Positions 53,253 to 63,508 of a DNA stretch of 64,000 nucleotides are shown piece after piece. Position 1 is the stretch's first letter; every line of letters starts with the position of its first letter. Position numbers and translations under genes: made by a program. The DNA comes from an uncultured Gemmatimonadota bacterium. GTDB taxonomy: Bacteria; Gemmatimonadota; Gemmatimonadetes; Gemmatimonadales; Gemmatimonadaceae. Under the pieces are notes generated by a model, which made no database searches, had not been told where the DNA came from, and was given only the letters and a program-made list of their open reading frames with translations. The stretch spans positions 12,339 to 76,338 of the forward strand of contig CAMLIT010000003.1 of assembly GCA_946480295.1 (NCBI GenBank), in the 5' to 3' direction.

Positions 53253-55001
53253 ATGCAACGCTCGCCCGCCCACCGGAACTCTGGCACTTTGCAAGAACCC
53301 AGCGTACGACCGGCCCCCACCCTGTACGACCCCCTCCACGCGATACTCGATCCCAGGCGCCTGCTCCGCTGGGTCTACATCGCGCGGATGTCGCTCGCCA
53401 GCGCGATCTTCCTGGCGGCGATCTGGTCGGTATGGCTGGCGGGAAGCGACAACGGGACCGCGCTGCCGGTGGCCTCGGTGGGCTTCGCCCTGACGACCCT
53501 CGTCACGGTGGTGTCGGCCGTCTATTCGGAGGTCTACCGGCGGCCCCTCAGCTCCAGCTTCCTCTACCTGCAGTCGGTCTTCGACCTGCTGCTGGTGACG
53601 ACGGTGGTGCACCTGACGAGCGAGGCGCAGCCGGGGCTGTCGCAGTTCTCGGCGCTGTACATCCTCGTCATCGCCGCCAGCTCGCTCCTGCTCCCCGTCG
53701 GTGGGGGGCTGCTGATCGCGGCGCTCGGCAACGTCCTCTACTTCGCCGACGCGGCCTGGCTGCTCGGAAGCGGCGTGGACTACGCGGTCTGGCTGCAGCT
53801 CGGCGTGTTCGCGCTCGTCGCCCTGGGGAGCGCCTACCTCGGCGCGCAGCTCCAGCGGGCGGGGGCGGGGAAGGACATCCTCGCCGCGGAGCTCGAGCAC
53901 ACCCGCCTCCAGGCGGAGGACATCCTGCGCAACATCCGCAGCGGCGTGGTGACGGTGGATTCCCATGGCCGGCTGCTGTTCGCGAACCCGATGGCCGAGG
54001 AGCTCCTCGGGCTCGGCCTGATGGAGCACATCGGCGAGCCGGTGCTCGAGCGCATCGCCAGCACGGCGCCGGAACTGGCCGTCGCGCTGGAGCGCTCGGC
54101 GCGCGAGCGGATGCGCATCACGCGCGCGGAATGGATCGTCTCGACGTCTGCCAAACGATTCCCGGTCGGCGTCACGACGACGTACACCGAGGGCGACGGC
54201 GAGACGACGGAGCGCACGGCGACGGCGATCTTCCAGGACATCTCCGACCAGAAGCGGCTCGATGCCCTGCGGCTCCGCGCCGAGCGGCTGGAGGGCGTGG
54301 CCGAGCTGAGCGCGTCGCTGGCGCACGAGATCAAGAACCCGCTCGCGTCGATCCGCAGCGCGGTCGAGCAGCTCGCCCGCATGCCGAAGGCGTCGCACGA
54401 CGAGCGGACGCTGGGCGAGCTGGTGCTGCGCGAGTCCGACCGGCTGTCGCGGCTGCTCTCGGACTTCCTGGACTTCGCGCGGGTGCAGATGGCGCGGACG
54501 AAGGCGGTGAACGTCGGCGACCTCGCGCGCGGGGCGGCGCGGCTCGTCGCGTCGCACCCCGACTGCCGCGAGGATGTGGCGGTGAATTGCGTCGTCCCCG
54601 ACGACGCGCCGCTCGTCATCGACGGCGATGAGGACCTCCTCCACCGCGCCGTGTTCAACCTGGTGCTCAACGCCGTGCAGGCCAGCCCGCCCGGCAGCCA
54701 GGTGCGCATCGACATCGCGCCGGAGGGGTTCGAGCCGCTGCCGGCGGGGATGGATTTCCGCGGGGGCACCGTCGCTCTCCGCGTGTCGGACGAGGGTCCT
54801 GGCATCCCCCCCGAGATCCGCGACCGCATGTTCGACCCTTTCATCACGACGAAGCCGGGAGGGAGCGGGCTGGGGCTGGCCGTCGTCCACCGCGCCATCG
54901 AGGCGCACCGCGGCGTCGTGTTCGTGGACACCGGCACGCGCGGGACCCGCTTCACGGTCGTGCTGCCGCGCCTCCAGATCGCCAACGGGAGTCATACGTG
55001 A
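53253..55001 (+). CDS. PilS-like membrane histidine kinase
   Basis: 582-residue sensor kinase, first gene of the pilus-related operon. About six membrane segments (residues 40-210), a PAS domain about 235-350 (NIRSGVVTVDSHGRLLFANPMAEELLG), HisKA with LAHEIKNPLASIRSAVEQL, and HATPase with NLVLNAVQASPPGSQ, DEGPGIPPEIRDRMFDPFITTKPGGSGLGLAVV. This is the architecture of PilS of type IV pilus regulation. ATG at 53253 picked as the first start leading directly into the helices. Stop overlaps the GTG of the NtrC-family regulator (GTGA), so the pair is coupled. Confidence 0.92.
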   Translation: MQRSPAHRNSGTLQEPSVRPAPTLYDPLHAILDPRRLLRWVYIARMSLASAIFLAAIWSVWLAGSDNGTALPVASVGFALTTLVTVVSAVYSEVYRRPLSSSFLYLQSVFDLLLVTTVVHLTSEAQPGLSQFSALYILVIAASSLLLPVGGGLLIAALGNVLYFADAAWLLGSGVDYAVWLQLGVFALVALGSAYLGAQLQRAGAGKDILAAELEHTRLQAEDILRNIRSGVVTVDSHGRLLFANPMAEELLGLGLMEHIGEPVLERIASTAPELAVALERSARERMRITRAEWIVSTSAKRFPVGVTTTYTEGDGETTERTATAIFQDISDQKRLDALRLRAERLEGVAELSASLAHEIKNPLASIRSAVEQLARMPKASHDERTLGELVLRESDRLSRLLSDFLDFARVQMARTKAVNVGDLARGAARLVASHPDCREDVAVNCVVPDDAPLVIDGDEDLLHRAVFNLVLNAVQASPPGSQVRIDIAPEGFEPLPAGMDFRGGTVALRVSDEGPGIPPEIRDRMFDPFITTKPGGSGLGLAVVHRAIEAHRGVVFVDTGTRGTRFTVVLPRLQIANGSHT

Positions 55002-56377
55002 CCGAACGCATCGACGGGAAGCCGAACGTCCTCGTCATCGACGACGAGTCGGGCATTCTCGATTCGCTGAACATCCTCCTGAAGAACGAGGGGTTCACGC
55101 CCTACGTCGCGCAGGGCGGGCGCAAGGGGCTGGAGCTGCTCTCGTCGCTCGACCCGGACATCGTGCTGACGGACATCCGGATGCCGAACGTCACCGGCGT
55201 GGAGGTGCTCGCCGCCGCGCGGCAGCACGATCCGGACACCCCGGTCATCCTCATGACGGCGCAGGCCACGCTGCAGTCGGCGATGCAGGCGGTGAACGAG
55301 GGCGCGTTCTACTACATCCAGAAGCCCTTCCGCATCGACGAGCTGCTCGCGATCCTGCGCCGCGCCGCCGAGCACCGGCGGTTGCGGGTGGAGAACAAGA
55401 CCCTCAAGCAGGAGATCCAGCGGCGCGAGCGCTCCACGGGCACGCGCCCGGTGGGGAACAGCAAGAGCTGGCTGGAGATCCTCCGCCTCGCCGAGACGGT
55501 GGCGCCGACGGAATCGACGGTGCTCATCCAGGGCGAGTCGGGTACCGGTAAGGAAGTCATCGCCCGCTACATCCACGAGCTGTCGAACCGCAACGAGGGC
55601 TCGTTCCTCTCGATCAACTGCGGCGCGCTCCCCGAGAGCCTGCTGGAGAGCGAACTGTTCGGCCACGTGAAGGGATCGTTCACCGGCGCGGTGAAGGACA
55701 AGAGCGGGCTGTTCACCGCGGCGGCGAAGGGCACCTTCTTCCTCGACGAGATCGGCGAGACGACGCCGGCGACGCAGGTCAAGCTCCTGCGCGTGCTCCA
55801 GCACCGCGAGGTCATCCCGGTCGGCGCGACGGAGGCGATCCCGATCGACACGCGCCTCATCGCGGCGACCAATCGCGACCTCGAGGAAGAGATCCGCAGC
55901 GGCGGCTTCCGGAGCGACCTGTACTACCGGCTGAACGTCATCGCCATCCACCTGCCGACGCTGCGGCAGCGCGCCGACGACATCCCGGTGCTCGCCGACT
56001 GGTTCCTCCACCGCATCTCGGAGCTCCGCGGCGAGCCGGTGAAGCAGCTCAGCGCCCCGGCGCTCGAGGCGCTCCAGGAGTACGCGTGGCCCGGCAACGT
56101 GCGCGAGCTGGAGAACGCGCTCGAGCGTGCGGCGATCCTCACGCCGGGCGAGGAGATCGCCGTCGCGGCGCTCCCGGAGCGCGTGACGCAGCGCAAGGCG
56201 GAGCCGCTCGTCTCGAACCGCACGCCCCCCAATCCCACCCTCGAGGCGGTGGAGCGGGCGTACATCATGTGGGTGCTCCAGGCGGAGGGAGGCAACAAGT
56301 CCCGCGCCGCCGACGTCCTCGGCATCGATCCGTCGACGCTCTACCGCAAGCTGTCGCGCTACGGAGTGGAAGCGTGA
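54998..56377 (+). CDS. NtrC/PilR-family sigma-54 response regulator 1
   Basis: 459 residues. Receiver about 9-125 with phospho-acceptor D59 (DIVLTDIRMP); AAA+ domain about 150-390 with Walker A GESGTGKE, the sigma-54-contacting loop GSFTGA (usually GAFTGA), Walker B TFFLDEIGE and the R-finger region; C-terminal Fis-type HTH (NKSRAADVLGIDPSTLYRKLSRYG). It should activate sigma-54 promoters when phosphorylated by the PilS-like kinase upstream. GTG start overlapping the kinase stop; its own stop overlaps the next GTG. Confidence 0.95.
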   Translation: MTERIDGKPNVLVIDDESGILDSLNILLKNEGFTPYVAQGGRKGLELLSSLDPDIVLTDIRMPNVTGVEVLAAARQHDPDTPVILMTAQATLQSAMQAVNEGAFYYIQKPFRIDELLAILRRAAEHRRLRVENKTLKQEIQRRERSTGTRPVGNSKSWLEILRLAETVAPTESTVLIQGESGTGKEVIARYIHELSNRNEGSFLSINCGALPESLLESELFGHVKGSFTGAVKDKSGLFTAAAKGTFFLDEIGETTPATQVKLLRVLQHREVIPVGATEAIPIDTRLIAATNRDLEEEIRSGGFRSDLYYRLNVIAIHLPTLRQRADDIPVLADWFLHRISELRGEPVKQLSAPALEALQEYAWPGNVRELENALERAAILTPGEEIAVAALPERVTQRKAEPLVSNRTPPNPTLEAVERAYIMWVLQAEGGNKSRAADVLGIDPSTLYRKLSRYGVEA

Positions 56378-57123
56378 CGCCCACGATTTCTTCCCGCCGA
56401 CGCGTACGCACGCCGCTCGATCCGGCGACGGTCGTCCTGTCGGTGCTCATCCCGGTGTACAACGAGCGCGAGACGGTCGAGGTCATCGTCGACGAGGTGC
56501 AGGGGACGCCGCTGCGGAAGGAGATCATCGTCGTCGACGACGCGTCCACCGACGGCACCGGCGAGATCCTCGAGCGGCTCGAGCGGGAGGGGCGGATCGA
56601 CAAGCTCTATCGCCAGCCGGTGAACCAGGGGAAGGGGGCGGCGATCCGCAAGGCGCTGAGCCTCAGCACGGGCGACATCGTCATCGTCCAGGACGCGGAC
56701 CTGGAGTACGACCCGCAGGACTGGCCCGTCCTCCTCGAGCCGGTGATCGACGGGCGCGCCGACGCCGCGTTCGGCAGCCGCTTCCTCGGCGGGCCGCATC
56801 GCGTGCTCTACTTCTGGCACTCCGTCGGCAACCGGCTGCTCACGATGTACAGCAACATGCTGACGAACCTGAACCTCACGGACATGGAGACCTGCTACAA
56901 GGCCATCCGCGGGGATCTCGCGCGCAAGCTCGCCCCCGAGCTGCGGAGCAACCGGTTCGGGTTCGAGCCGGAGATCACCGCGCGGCTGGCGAAGCACGAC
57001 GCCCGCATCTTCGAGGTGCAGATCAGCTACGCCGGCCGCACCTACGCGGAAGGGAAGAAGATCAACTGGAAGGACGGCATCGCGGCCTTCTGGCACATCA
57101 CCAAGTTCAACCTCTTCGCATGA
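56374..57123 (+). CDS. GT2 glycosyltransferase (polyprenyl-phosphate sugar synthase type)
   Basis: 249-residue GT-A enzyme. The family 2 core is clear: SVLIPVYNERETVEVIVDEV, VVDDASTDGTGE (nucleotide binding) and VIVQDADLEYDPQDWP (the DxD-like QDADLEYDP motif of dolichyl-phosphate mannose synthases). No membrane tail, like DPM1-type enzymes. It likely transfers mannose or glucose to a polyprenyl phosphate, to supply the TMTC-like protein encoded next. The GTG start overlaps the regulator's stop and the next gene starts within its own stop (ATGA). Confidence 0.9.
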   Translation: MTPTISSRRRVRTPLDPATVVLSVLIPVYNERETVEVIVDEVQGTPLRKEIIVVDDASTDGTGEILERLEREGRIDKLYRQPVNQGKGAAIRKALSLSTGDIVIVQDADLEYDPQDWPVLLEPVIDGRADAAFGSRFLGGPHRVLYFWHSVGNRLLTMYSNMLTNLNLTDMETCYKAIRGDLARKLAPELRSNRFGFEPEITARLAKHDARIFEVQISYAGRTYAEGKKINWKDGIAAFWHITKFNLFA

Positions 57124-58868
57124 AGACGCGCCGGTGGTGGCTGCTCGCCGCGGCCCTCGTCGCCCTCGCCCTCGCCGCATCGGCGATCGGGGTGCTCAAC
57201 GGCTACACCTACGACGACCGCTACATCGTGCTGACCGACCCGCGCGTGCACTCGCTGCACGGGTGGTGGCGGGCGTTCGGGCAGAGCTACTGGCCGCTGC
57301 GCTACGGCGGCGACGGCTACCGCCCCCTCACGATGATCGGCTTCCGCCTGGAGTGGTGGGCGGGGGGCGGGGCGGCGTGGGTCTTCCACGCGGTGAACGT
57401 CGCGCTGTACTGCGTCGCCTCGGTGCTCGTCTTCTGGCTCGGATCCATGTTCCTGCCGGAGCTCGCGGCGTGGATCGCCGCGGCGCTCTTCGCGGTCCAC
57501 CCGGTGCACGTGGAGGCGGTGGCGAACGTGGTCGGCCAGGAGGAGATCTCCTGCGCCATCGTGGTGCTGCTCGCCGTCGGCCTCTACGTGCGCGCGCGCC
57601 AGCGCGGGGCGCTCGGGTGGGGCGCCATGGCGTCCATCGCGGGGCTGTACGTCGTCGGCTGCCTGTTCAAGGAGCACGCGATCGTGCTCCCCGCGCTCCT
57701 CATCGCCGCCGAGGCCACGCTGATCAGGGACGAGCAGCCGCTGCGCGCACGGCTGTTCGTCGCGCTGCGCCCGTTCTGGCTCCTCCTCGCGATGCTCGGG
57801 TGCGCCTTCCTGCTCGTGCGCTCGCGCGTGCTCCTCAGCGGCGTCACCGGCTTCAAGCCGTTCGTGGTCTTCGAGACGCTCGACCTGACGTACGCGGACC
57901 GCGTCCTGACGATGATCGGCATCGTGCCGCAGTGGGTGCGCCTGCTGCTGTGGCCCGCGCACCTGTCCTCGGAGTACGCGCCGCCGTACATCGACGTCGC
58001 GCAGGGCCCGGAGCTGGTGCAGCTCCCCGGGCTCCTGCTCCTCGTCGGCGTGCTCGGGCTCGCGGCGGTGTGCTACCGGCGGCGGCCCGTCGTCACCTTC
58101 GGCGTGGCGTGGCTCTGCATCGCGCTGCTGCCGTCGAGCAACTTCATCGTGCCGGCGGGGATCATCCTCGCCGAGCGCACCCTGTTCCTCCCCAGCGTCG
58201 GCGCGATGCTCGCCCTCGGCGCGGCGATCCCGTCACTCGTCGAGATACTGACCGAGCGGCGCCACAAGGTGGGCGCCGTGGCGGCGCTCGGCTGCGTGCT
58301 GGGGCTCGGCGCCTGGCGCAGCTTCGACCGGACGACGGTCTGGCACGACAACGAGAGGCTGATGCGCCAGGCGGTGAAGGACTCGCCGCTCATGTATCGC
58401 GCGCATTCGATCCTCGGCGCGGAGCTCCTCCAGGAGAACCGCGTGCGTGAGGGGCTCTCGGAGTTCCGCACGGCCTTCCGCCTCTTCCCGTACGATCCCA
58501 CCGTCTCGTTCAACCTGGCCGAGGGATACCGGGAGACGGGGCTCTGCCCGCTCGCGCTCCCGCTGTACCAGTGGTCGTATGCGCTGGCGCCGAAGTTCAC
58601 CGGCGGACGGAGCAACTACGCCTACTGCCTTCTCGTGACCGGCCACTACGGGGCGGCGCGGAAGGCGGCGCTCGACGGGATCCGCCTCGGGGGGCCGCTG
58701 AAGAACCTCCGGCTGGTCATCGCCTCCGCCGACTCGGCCATCCGGGTCACCGGCCGGCAGGGCCCCCCGGCGGACGCCGGCGCGATGGAGGCACTGATGC
58801 AACGGATGAAGATGGTGGCAGATTCCTCCATGCGCGCCGAGGCGCACCAGACGCCCACGGCGCAGTGA
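57120..58868 (+). CDS. TMTC-like membrane glycosyltransferase with TPR tail
   Basis: 582-residue inner-membrane protein with about ten membrane segments. The first periplasmic loop contains the paired acidic motif of GT-C enzymes (YDDRYIV, D31-D32). LFAVHPVHVEAVANVVGQEE is the TMTC/DUF1736 hallmark (HPxHxEAVA.V.GR). C-terminal about 150 residues form TPR-like helices (HSILGAELLQENRVREGLSEFRTAF). Eukaryotic TMTC proteins are O-mannosyltransferases using dolichol-phosphate mannose. Next to a DPM-type GT2 and pilin-like genes, this suggests transfer of a polyprenyl-linked sugar to envelope proteins, possibly the pilin. That role is an inference. Confidence 0.85.
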   Translation: MKTRRWWLLAAALVALALAASAIGVLNGYTYDDRYIVLTDPRVHSLHGWWRAFGQSYWPLRYGGDGYRPLTMIGFRLEWWAGGGAAWVFHAVNVALYCVASVLVFWLGSMFLPELAAWIAAALFAVHPVHVEAVANVVGQEEISCAIVVLLAVGLYVRARQRGALGWGAMASIAGLYVVGCLFKEHAIVLPALLIAAEATLIRDEQPLRARLFVALRPFWLLLAMLGCAFLLVRSRVLLSGVTGFKPFVVFETLDLTYADRVLTMIGIVPQWVRLLLWPAHLSSEYAPPYIDVAQGPELVQLPGLLLLVGVLGLAAVCYRRRPVVTFGVAWLCIALLPSSNFIVPAGIILAERTLFLPSVGAMLALGAAIPSLVEILTERRHKVGAVAALGCVLGLGAWRSFDRTTVWHDNERLMRQAVKDSPLMYRAHSILGAELLQENRVREGLSEFRTAFRLFPYDPTVSFNLAEGYRETGLCPLALPLYQWSYALAPKFTGGRSNYAYCLLVTGHYGAARKAALDGIRLGGPLKNLRLVIASADSAIRVTGRQGPPADAGAMEALMQRMKMVADSSMRAEAHQTPTAQ

Positions 58869-58899
58869 TCCGCCACGGTCGCTCATCCCGGAGGTGCGC

Positions 58900-59286
58900 A
58901 TGTCAGGCCATCGTGAAGGTGTCTCGCTCGTCGACGTCCTCATCGTCGTCGTGATCGTCGCCATCCTCGCGGCGATCGCGATCCCGCGCTTCGCCTCGAC
59001 GCGCGAGAAGCAGCACGTCGCCGACATGCAGAGCGACCTGCGCGCGCTGGCGGCCGCCGAGGATGCGTTCTCCAACGATTCCGGGCACTACACGACCAGC
59101 CTTCCGCCGAGCCGCTTCCACGGCCTGCCCGGCGTGACGCCGCCCACGATCAGCGTGGGTGACGGGTGGTGGACGGCGACCGTGCGGGACTCCACGCTGC
59201 CGGGCACCGTCTGCGGGATCGGCGTGAGCGCGAAGAACCCGGTGGACCCGTCGGCCGCCGACGGGGAGCCCGCCTGCAAGCCGTGA
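58900..59286 (+). CDS. Type IV pilin-like protein with atypical processing site
   Basis: 128-residue prepilin-like protein. Seven-residue leader MSGHREG, then VSLVDVLIVVVIVAILAAIAIPRFASTREK, the long hydrophobic helix of type IV pilins. The residue after Gly is Val instead of Phe/Met, and position 5 is Asp instead of Glu. C-terminal globular part about 65 residues (DSGHYTTSLP..., late Cys pair near VCGIGV and ACKP). Ribosome binding site ggagg five bases before ATG 58900. Lies between the TMTC-like gene and a second histidine kinase (one-base overlap). Likely a major or minor pilin/pseudopilin. Confidence 0.85.
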   Translation: MSGHREGVSLVDVLIVVVIVAILAAIAIPRFASTREKQHVADMQSDLRALAAAEDAFSNDSGHYTTSLPPSRFHGLPGVTPPTISVGDGWWTATVRDSTLPGTVCGIGVSAKNPVDPSAADGEPACKP

Positions 59287-60514
59287 TGCGTCCGCGCCCC
59301 GCGCGCTTCTCGCTGCGCACCGAGCTCCTCGTCTCGTTCGCCCTCCTCACCGTGGCGGCGATCGTCTTCGCCGTCGCGAGCGTGCTGCTGCTGCCACTGC
59401 TGGGGGATGCGCACGGCCTGCTCTACCTGAGCGCGCTGATCGGGGCCGACGTCTGCGTCCTCCTCGCCTTCGGCGCGTACATCGTCGAGCGCGAGGTGAT
59501 GCGGCCGTTGCGCGAGGCGGTGGGCGCGGCGGAGGCGATCGCGGCAGGCGACCTGCACCGGCGCGTACCGGCGGGACGCTCGCTGGAGATCCACAATCTC
59601 GCCGGCAGCTTCAACCACATGACCGATCGCCTGCTCGAGGAGCGCGCGCAGCTCGTGCGCGCCGAGAAGCTGGCGAGCATCGGCCGCCTGGCGGCGGGCG
59701 TGGCGCACGAGATCGGGAACCCGCTCGGCGCGATGACCGGCTACGTCCACCTGCTGCGCGCGCGGCTCGGTGGACGCGACAACCTCGCCGACGTGGTCGG
59801 CGGCGTCGACCGCGAGTGCCAGCGCATCGATCGCATCGTGCGTGGGCTGCTCGACTACGCGCGCTCGCGCCCCACGGCGTCGGCGCCCGTGGACCTGAAC
59901 GAGGTCGTACGCGCGGCGGCGGAGTTGCTGACGACGCAGGGCGTCCTGCGCCGGATCGCCGTCCGCTTCGAGCTGAGCCCCGCCGCGCCGGCGGTGGTCG
60001 GCGACCGGCACGAGCTGGAGCAGGCGTTCGTGAACCTGCTCCTCAATGCGGCGGACGCCATGCAGGGCGAGGGCGCGCTGACCATCCGCACCGAGCGGCT
60101 CGCTCGCGAGGCGCTGGACCGGCCGGCGGCGCGGCGCTCCGCGGAGCCGGGCGGCGAGGCGGTGGTCGACCACGCGCCCGATCCGCGCGCGCGCATCTGG
60201 CTCGCCGCGCACGACGATCGCGAGGTCGCGAAGGTGGTCGTCGCCGATTCCGGCCCGGGGATCGCCGGGGAGCTGCGCGAGCGCGTGTTCGATCCGTTCT
60301 TCACGACGAAGGACCCGGGGAAGGGGACGGGGCTGGGGCTGGCGATCGTCTCGCGCGTCGTCGACAACGCGCGGGGCACGATCTGGGTGACGTCGGCGCG
60401 CGAGGGCGGCGCCGCGTTCCATCTCCTCTTCCCGCTCGCGACGGGCGCGACGCCCGCCGTCGCCGCGCCGAAGGCCACGATGGCGCCGGCGCCCTCCACC
60501 GCGCGGGTGATCGC

Positions 60515-60518
<4 letters not shown>
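59286..60518 (+). CDS. HAMP-type membrane histidine kinase 2
   Basis: 410-residue sensor kinase. Two membrane segments (about 12-35 and 42-64), HAMP about 65-118 (REVMRPLREAVGAAEAIAAGDLHRRV), HisKA with LAAGVAHEIGNPLGAMTGY, HATPase with NLLLNAADAMQGEGAL, DSGPGIAGELRERVFDPFFTTKDPGKGTGLGLAIV, with an insert of about 50 residues between the N and D boxes. No large sensor domain, so it may sense the membrane or be cytosolically modulated. Start is the ATG whose first base overlaps the pilin stop. Ends in an ATGA overlap with regulator 2. Confidence 0.9.
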
Positions 60519-61891
<1,373 letters not shown>

Positions 61892-61907
61892 GGGCGCGGG
61901 GCGGGGT

Positions 61908-61943
61908 GGTCATCCCGAGGGAGCGAAGCGACCGACGGATCTT
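61908..61943 (+). repeat. GTCATCCCGAG-type dispersed repeat
   Basis: gtcatcccgagggagcgaag followed by cgaccgacggatctt resembles the common extragenic repeat of the form GTCATCCCGAGCGCAGCGAGGGATCT seen in several phyla. A second partial version (gtcatcccga) precedes the terminator at 44078. Confidence 0.5.
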
Positions 61944-61981
61944 GCGTGCGCCGATGTGGGCCCGGGACCGGGGACCGGAAC

Positions 61982-62079
61982 GACGTCGTTGGTCATTCGT
62001 TCCTGGCGGGCCGCTCGGGATGCTACGAGTGCGTCCCGAGCGGCCCGCCTACGACCACTGGCCAGCGACCGACGACGTC
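61982..62079. repeat. Long interrupted inverted repeat in front of the prepilin genes
   Basis: Inner perfect 16-bp arms ggcgggccgctcggga (62005-62020) and tcccgagcggcccgcc (62034-62049); outer arms gacgtcgttggtc (61982-61994) and gaccgacgacgtc (62067-62079) with one mismatch. It lies in the gap after regulator 2 and could terminate that operon or act as a regulatory structure for the prepilin genes. No gene is seen in 61892-62182. Confidence 0.7.
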
Positions 62080-62182
62080 CTGCCGGCCACCACCCGCCGC
62101 TCCCCTGATCCCACGCGCGCTCTTTCGATGCCGCTTCGGCGCCGGCGTGCCCCAACGTGGCGGCACCCGAACGGGAGCCGCC

Positions 62183-62599
62183 GTGCATCGCATCCTCCTC
62201 CGCCTCGCGTCCACCGCCGCCGAACCAGCGCCGCCCAGGCGCCGCCGTGTCGCGCGCGCCGTTCGACGCGGCTTCACGCTCACCGAGCTCCTCGTCGCCC
62301 TCCTCCTGCTCGACGTCGGGGTCCTCGCGCTCGTCGCGAGCGGCGCGGCAGTCGTTCGCGAGCTCGGCGCGGGCATCTCGCAGACCATCGCGATCGAGGC
62401 CGCGCGCAACCGGCTGGAGCGGCTCGCGTCGCTGCGCTGTCCGATCGACACGAGCGGTGCCGATGCCATCGCGCCCCACGCGCGCGCGTGGTGGACCGCG
62501 GCCACGCACGCGGGCATCCGCGAGCTCGCCGACAGCGCCGAATGGCTGGAGCGGGGGCGCGTGCGCACGATCGTCATGCGCACGCGGCTGCCATGCTGA
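62183..62599 (+). CDS. Minor prepilin, PilV/GspI-like
   Basis: 138-residue protein starting at GTG (ribosome binding site ggagcc). After a long basic leader of 30 residues (…RRVARAVRRG) it has FTLTELLVALLLLDVGVLALVASG, the canonical prepilin helix with Phe+1 and Glu5. The globular part is helical, with AARNRLERLASL typical of PilV/GspI minor pseudopilins. Overlaps the next gene by 7 bases. Confidence 0.82.
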   Translation: MHRILLRLASTAAEPAPPRRRRVARAVRRGFTLTELLVALLLLDVGVLALVASGAAVVRELGAGISQTIAIEAARNRLERLASLRCPIDTSGADAIAPHARAWWTAATHAGIRELADSAEWLERGRVRTIVMRTRLPC

Positions 62600-63504
62600 C
62601 GGCGTCCGGGATGCGGCCCGCGCGGCCGATCGGCGCGACGCTCGTCGAGCTGCTCGTCACGCTCTTCGTCGCCGGCATCATGCTCGGCCTCGTCACCTCG
62701 ACCGGGGTGCGGCAGCAGCGGATGTACGGCGACGTCGGGCGGCGGATCATGGGGCAGGAGCAGTTGCGGCACGCCGGGGCGATGTTCCCCATCGATCTTC
62801 GCGCTGCCTCCACGTCCGCGGGCGACATCGTGCCGGGCGAGGCGCGCGACACGTCGCTCGAGCTCCGGGCCACGCTCGGCAGCAGCATCGTCTGCGACGC
62901 GGCGGGCACGTCGCTCGCGCTCCTCGCTCCGGCCGCCGATGCCGATCTCGCCGCGTTCGCCGACGCGCCGCGCGAGGGCGATACGCTCTGGGTGCTCGAC
63001 GAGTCGGGCGACGACGAGCGGTGGCGCCCGCTGGCGGTCGGCGACGCGTCGCCGGGCGCGCGCGCGTGCCTGACGAGTCGAGCCGATCCGGCCGCCGCGT
63101 CGCCCGTGCGGGCGGTCCTCGTCGCGGAGACCGGCGGGACCGGCGTGGGCTTCGCCGCACCAGGGGCACCGGTCCGGCTGACCCGACGCGTGCGATACAG
63201 CTTCTACCGCGCGGCCGACGGGCGCTGGTACCTGGGCTACCGCGACTGGAACGCGGCCGTGGGGAGCTTCAACGGCATCCAGCCGACCAGCGGTCCCTTT
63301 CTGCCGCCGGCGGAGGGCGTGGGGTTCCGCTACTACGATGCCGCCGGCGCCGCGGTGCCCGCCGCTCGCGAGACCACCGCCGCGATCACGCGCGTCGAGC
63401 TTGCGCTGCGTGCTGCGGGCGAGGCCACCCTCGGCGCCGCCGGTGCGCGCGCGGGGAGCGTGGACACGTCGATCGTCGCCGTCGCCCTCCGCAACCGCTG
63501 GTGA
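62593..63504 (+). CDS. Minor prepilin, PilW-like
   Basis: 303-residue prepilin with a 14-residue leader ending in Gly, then ATLVELLVTLFVAGIMLGLV (Ala+1, Glu5 kept). The large beta-rich domain (RVRYSFYRAADGRWYLGYRDW; SLELRATLGSSIV) and length are like PilW of type IV pilus minor-pilin sets. ATG at 62593 is seven bases inside the preceding gene. Followed four bases later by a PilX-like gene. Confidence 0.82.
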   Translation: MLTASGMRPARPIGATLVELLVTLFVAGIMLGLVTSTGVRQQRMYGDVGRRIMGQEQLRHAGAMFPIDLRAASTSAGDIVPGEARDTSLELRATLGSSIVCDAAGTSLALLAPAADADLAAFADAPREGDTLWVLDESGDDERWRPLAVGDASPGARACLTSRADPAAASPVRAVLVAETGGTGVGFAAPGAPVRLTRRVRYSFYRAADGRWYLGYRDWNAAVGSFNGIQPTSGPFLPPAEGVGFRYYDAAGAAVPAARETTAAITRVELALRAAGEATLGAAGARAGSVDTSIVAVALRNRW

Positions 63505-63508
63505 TGCC

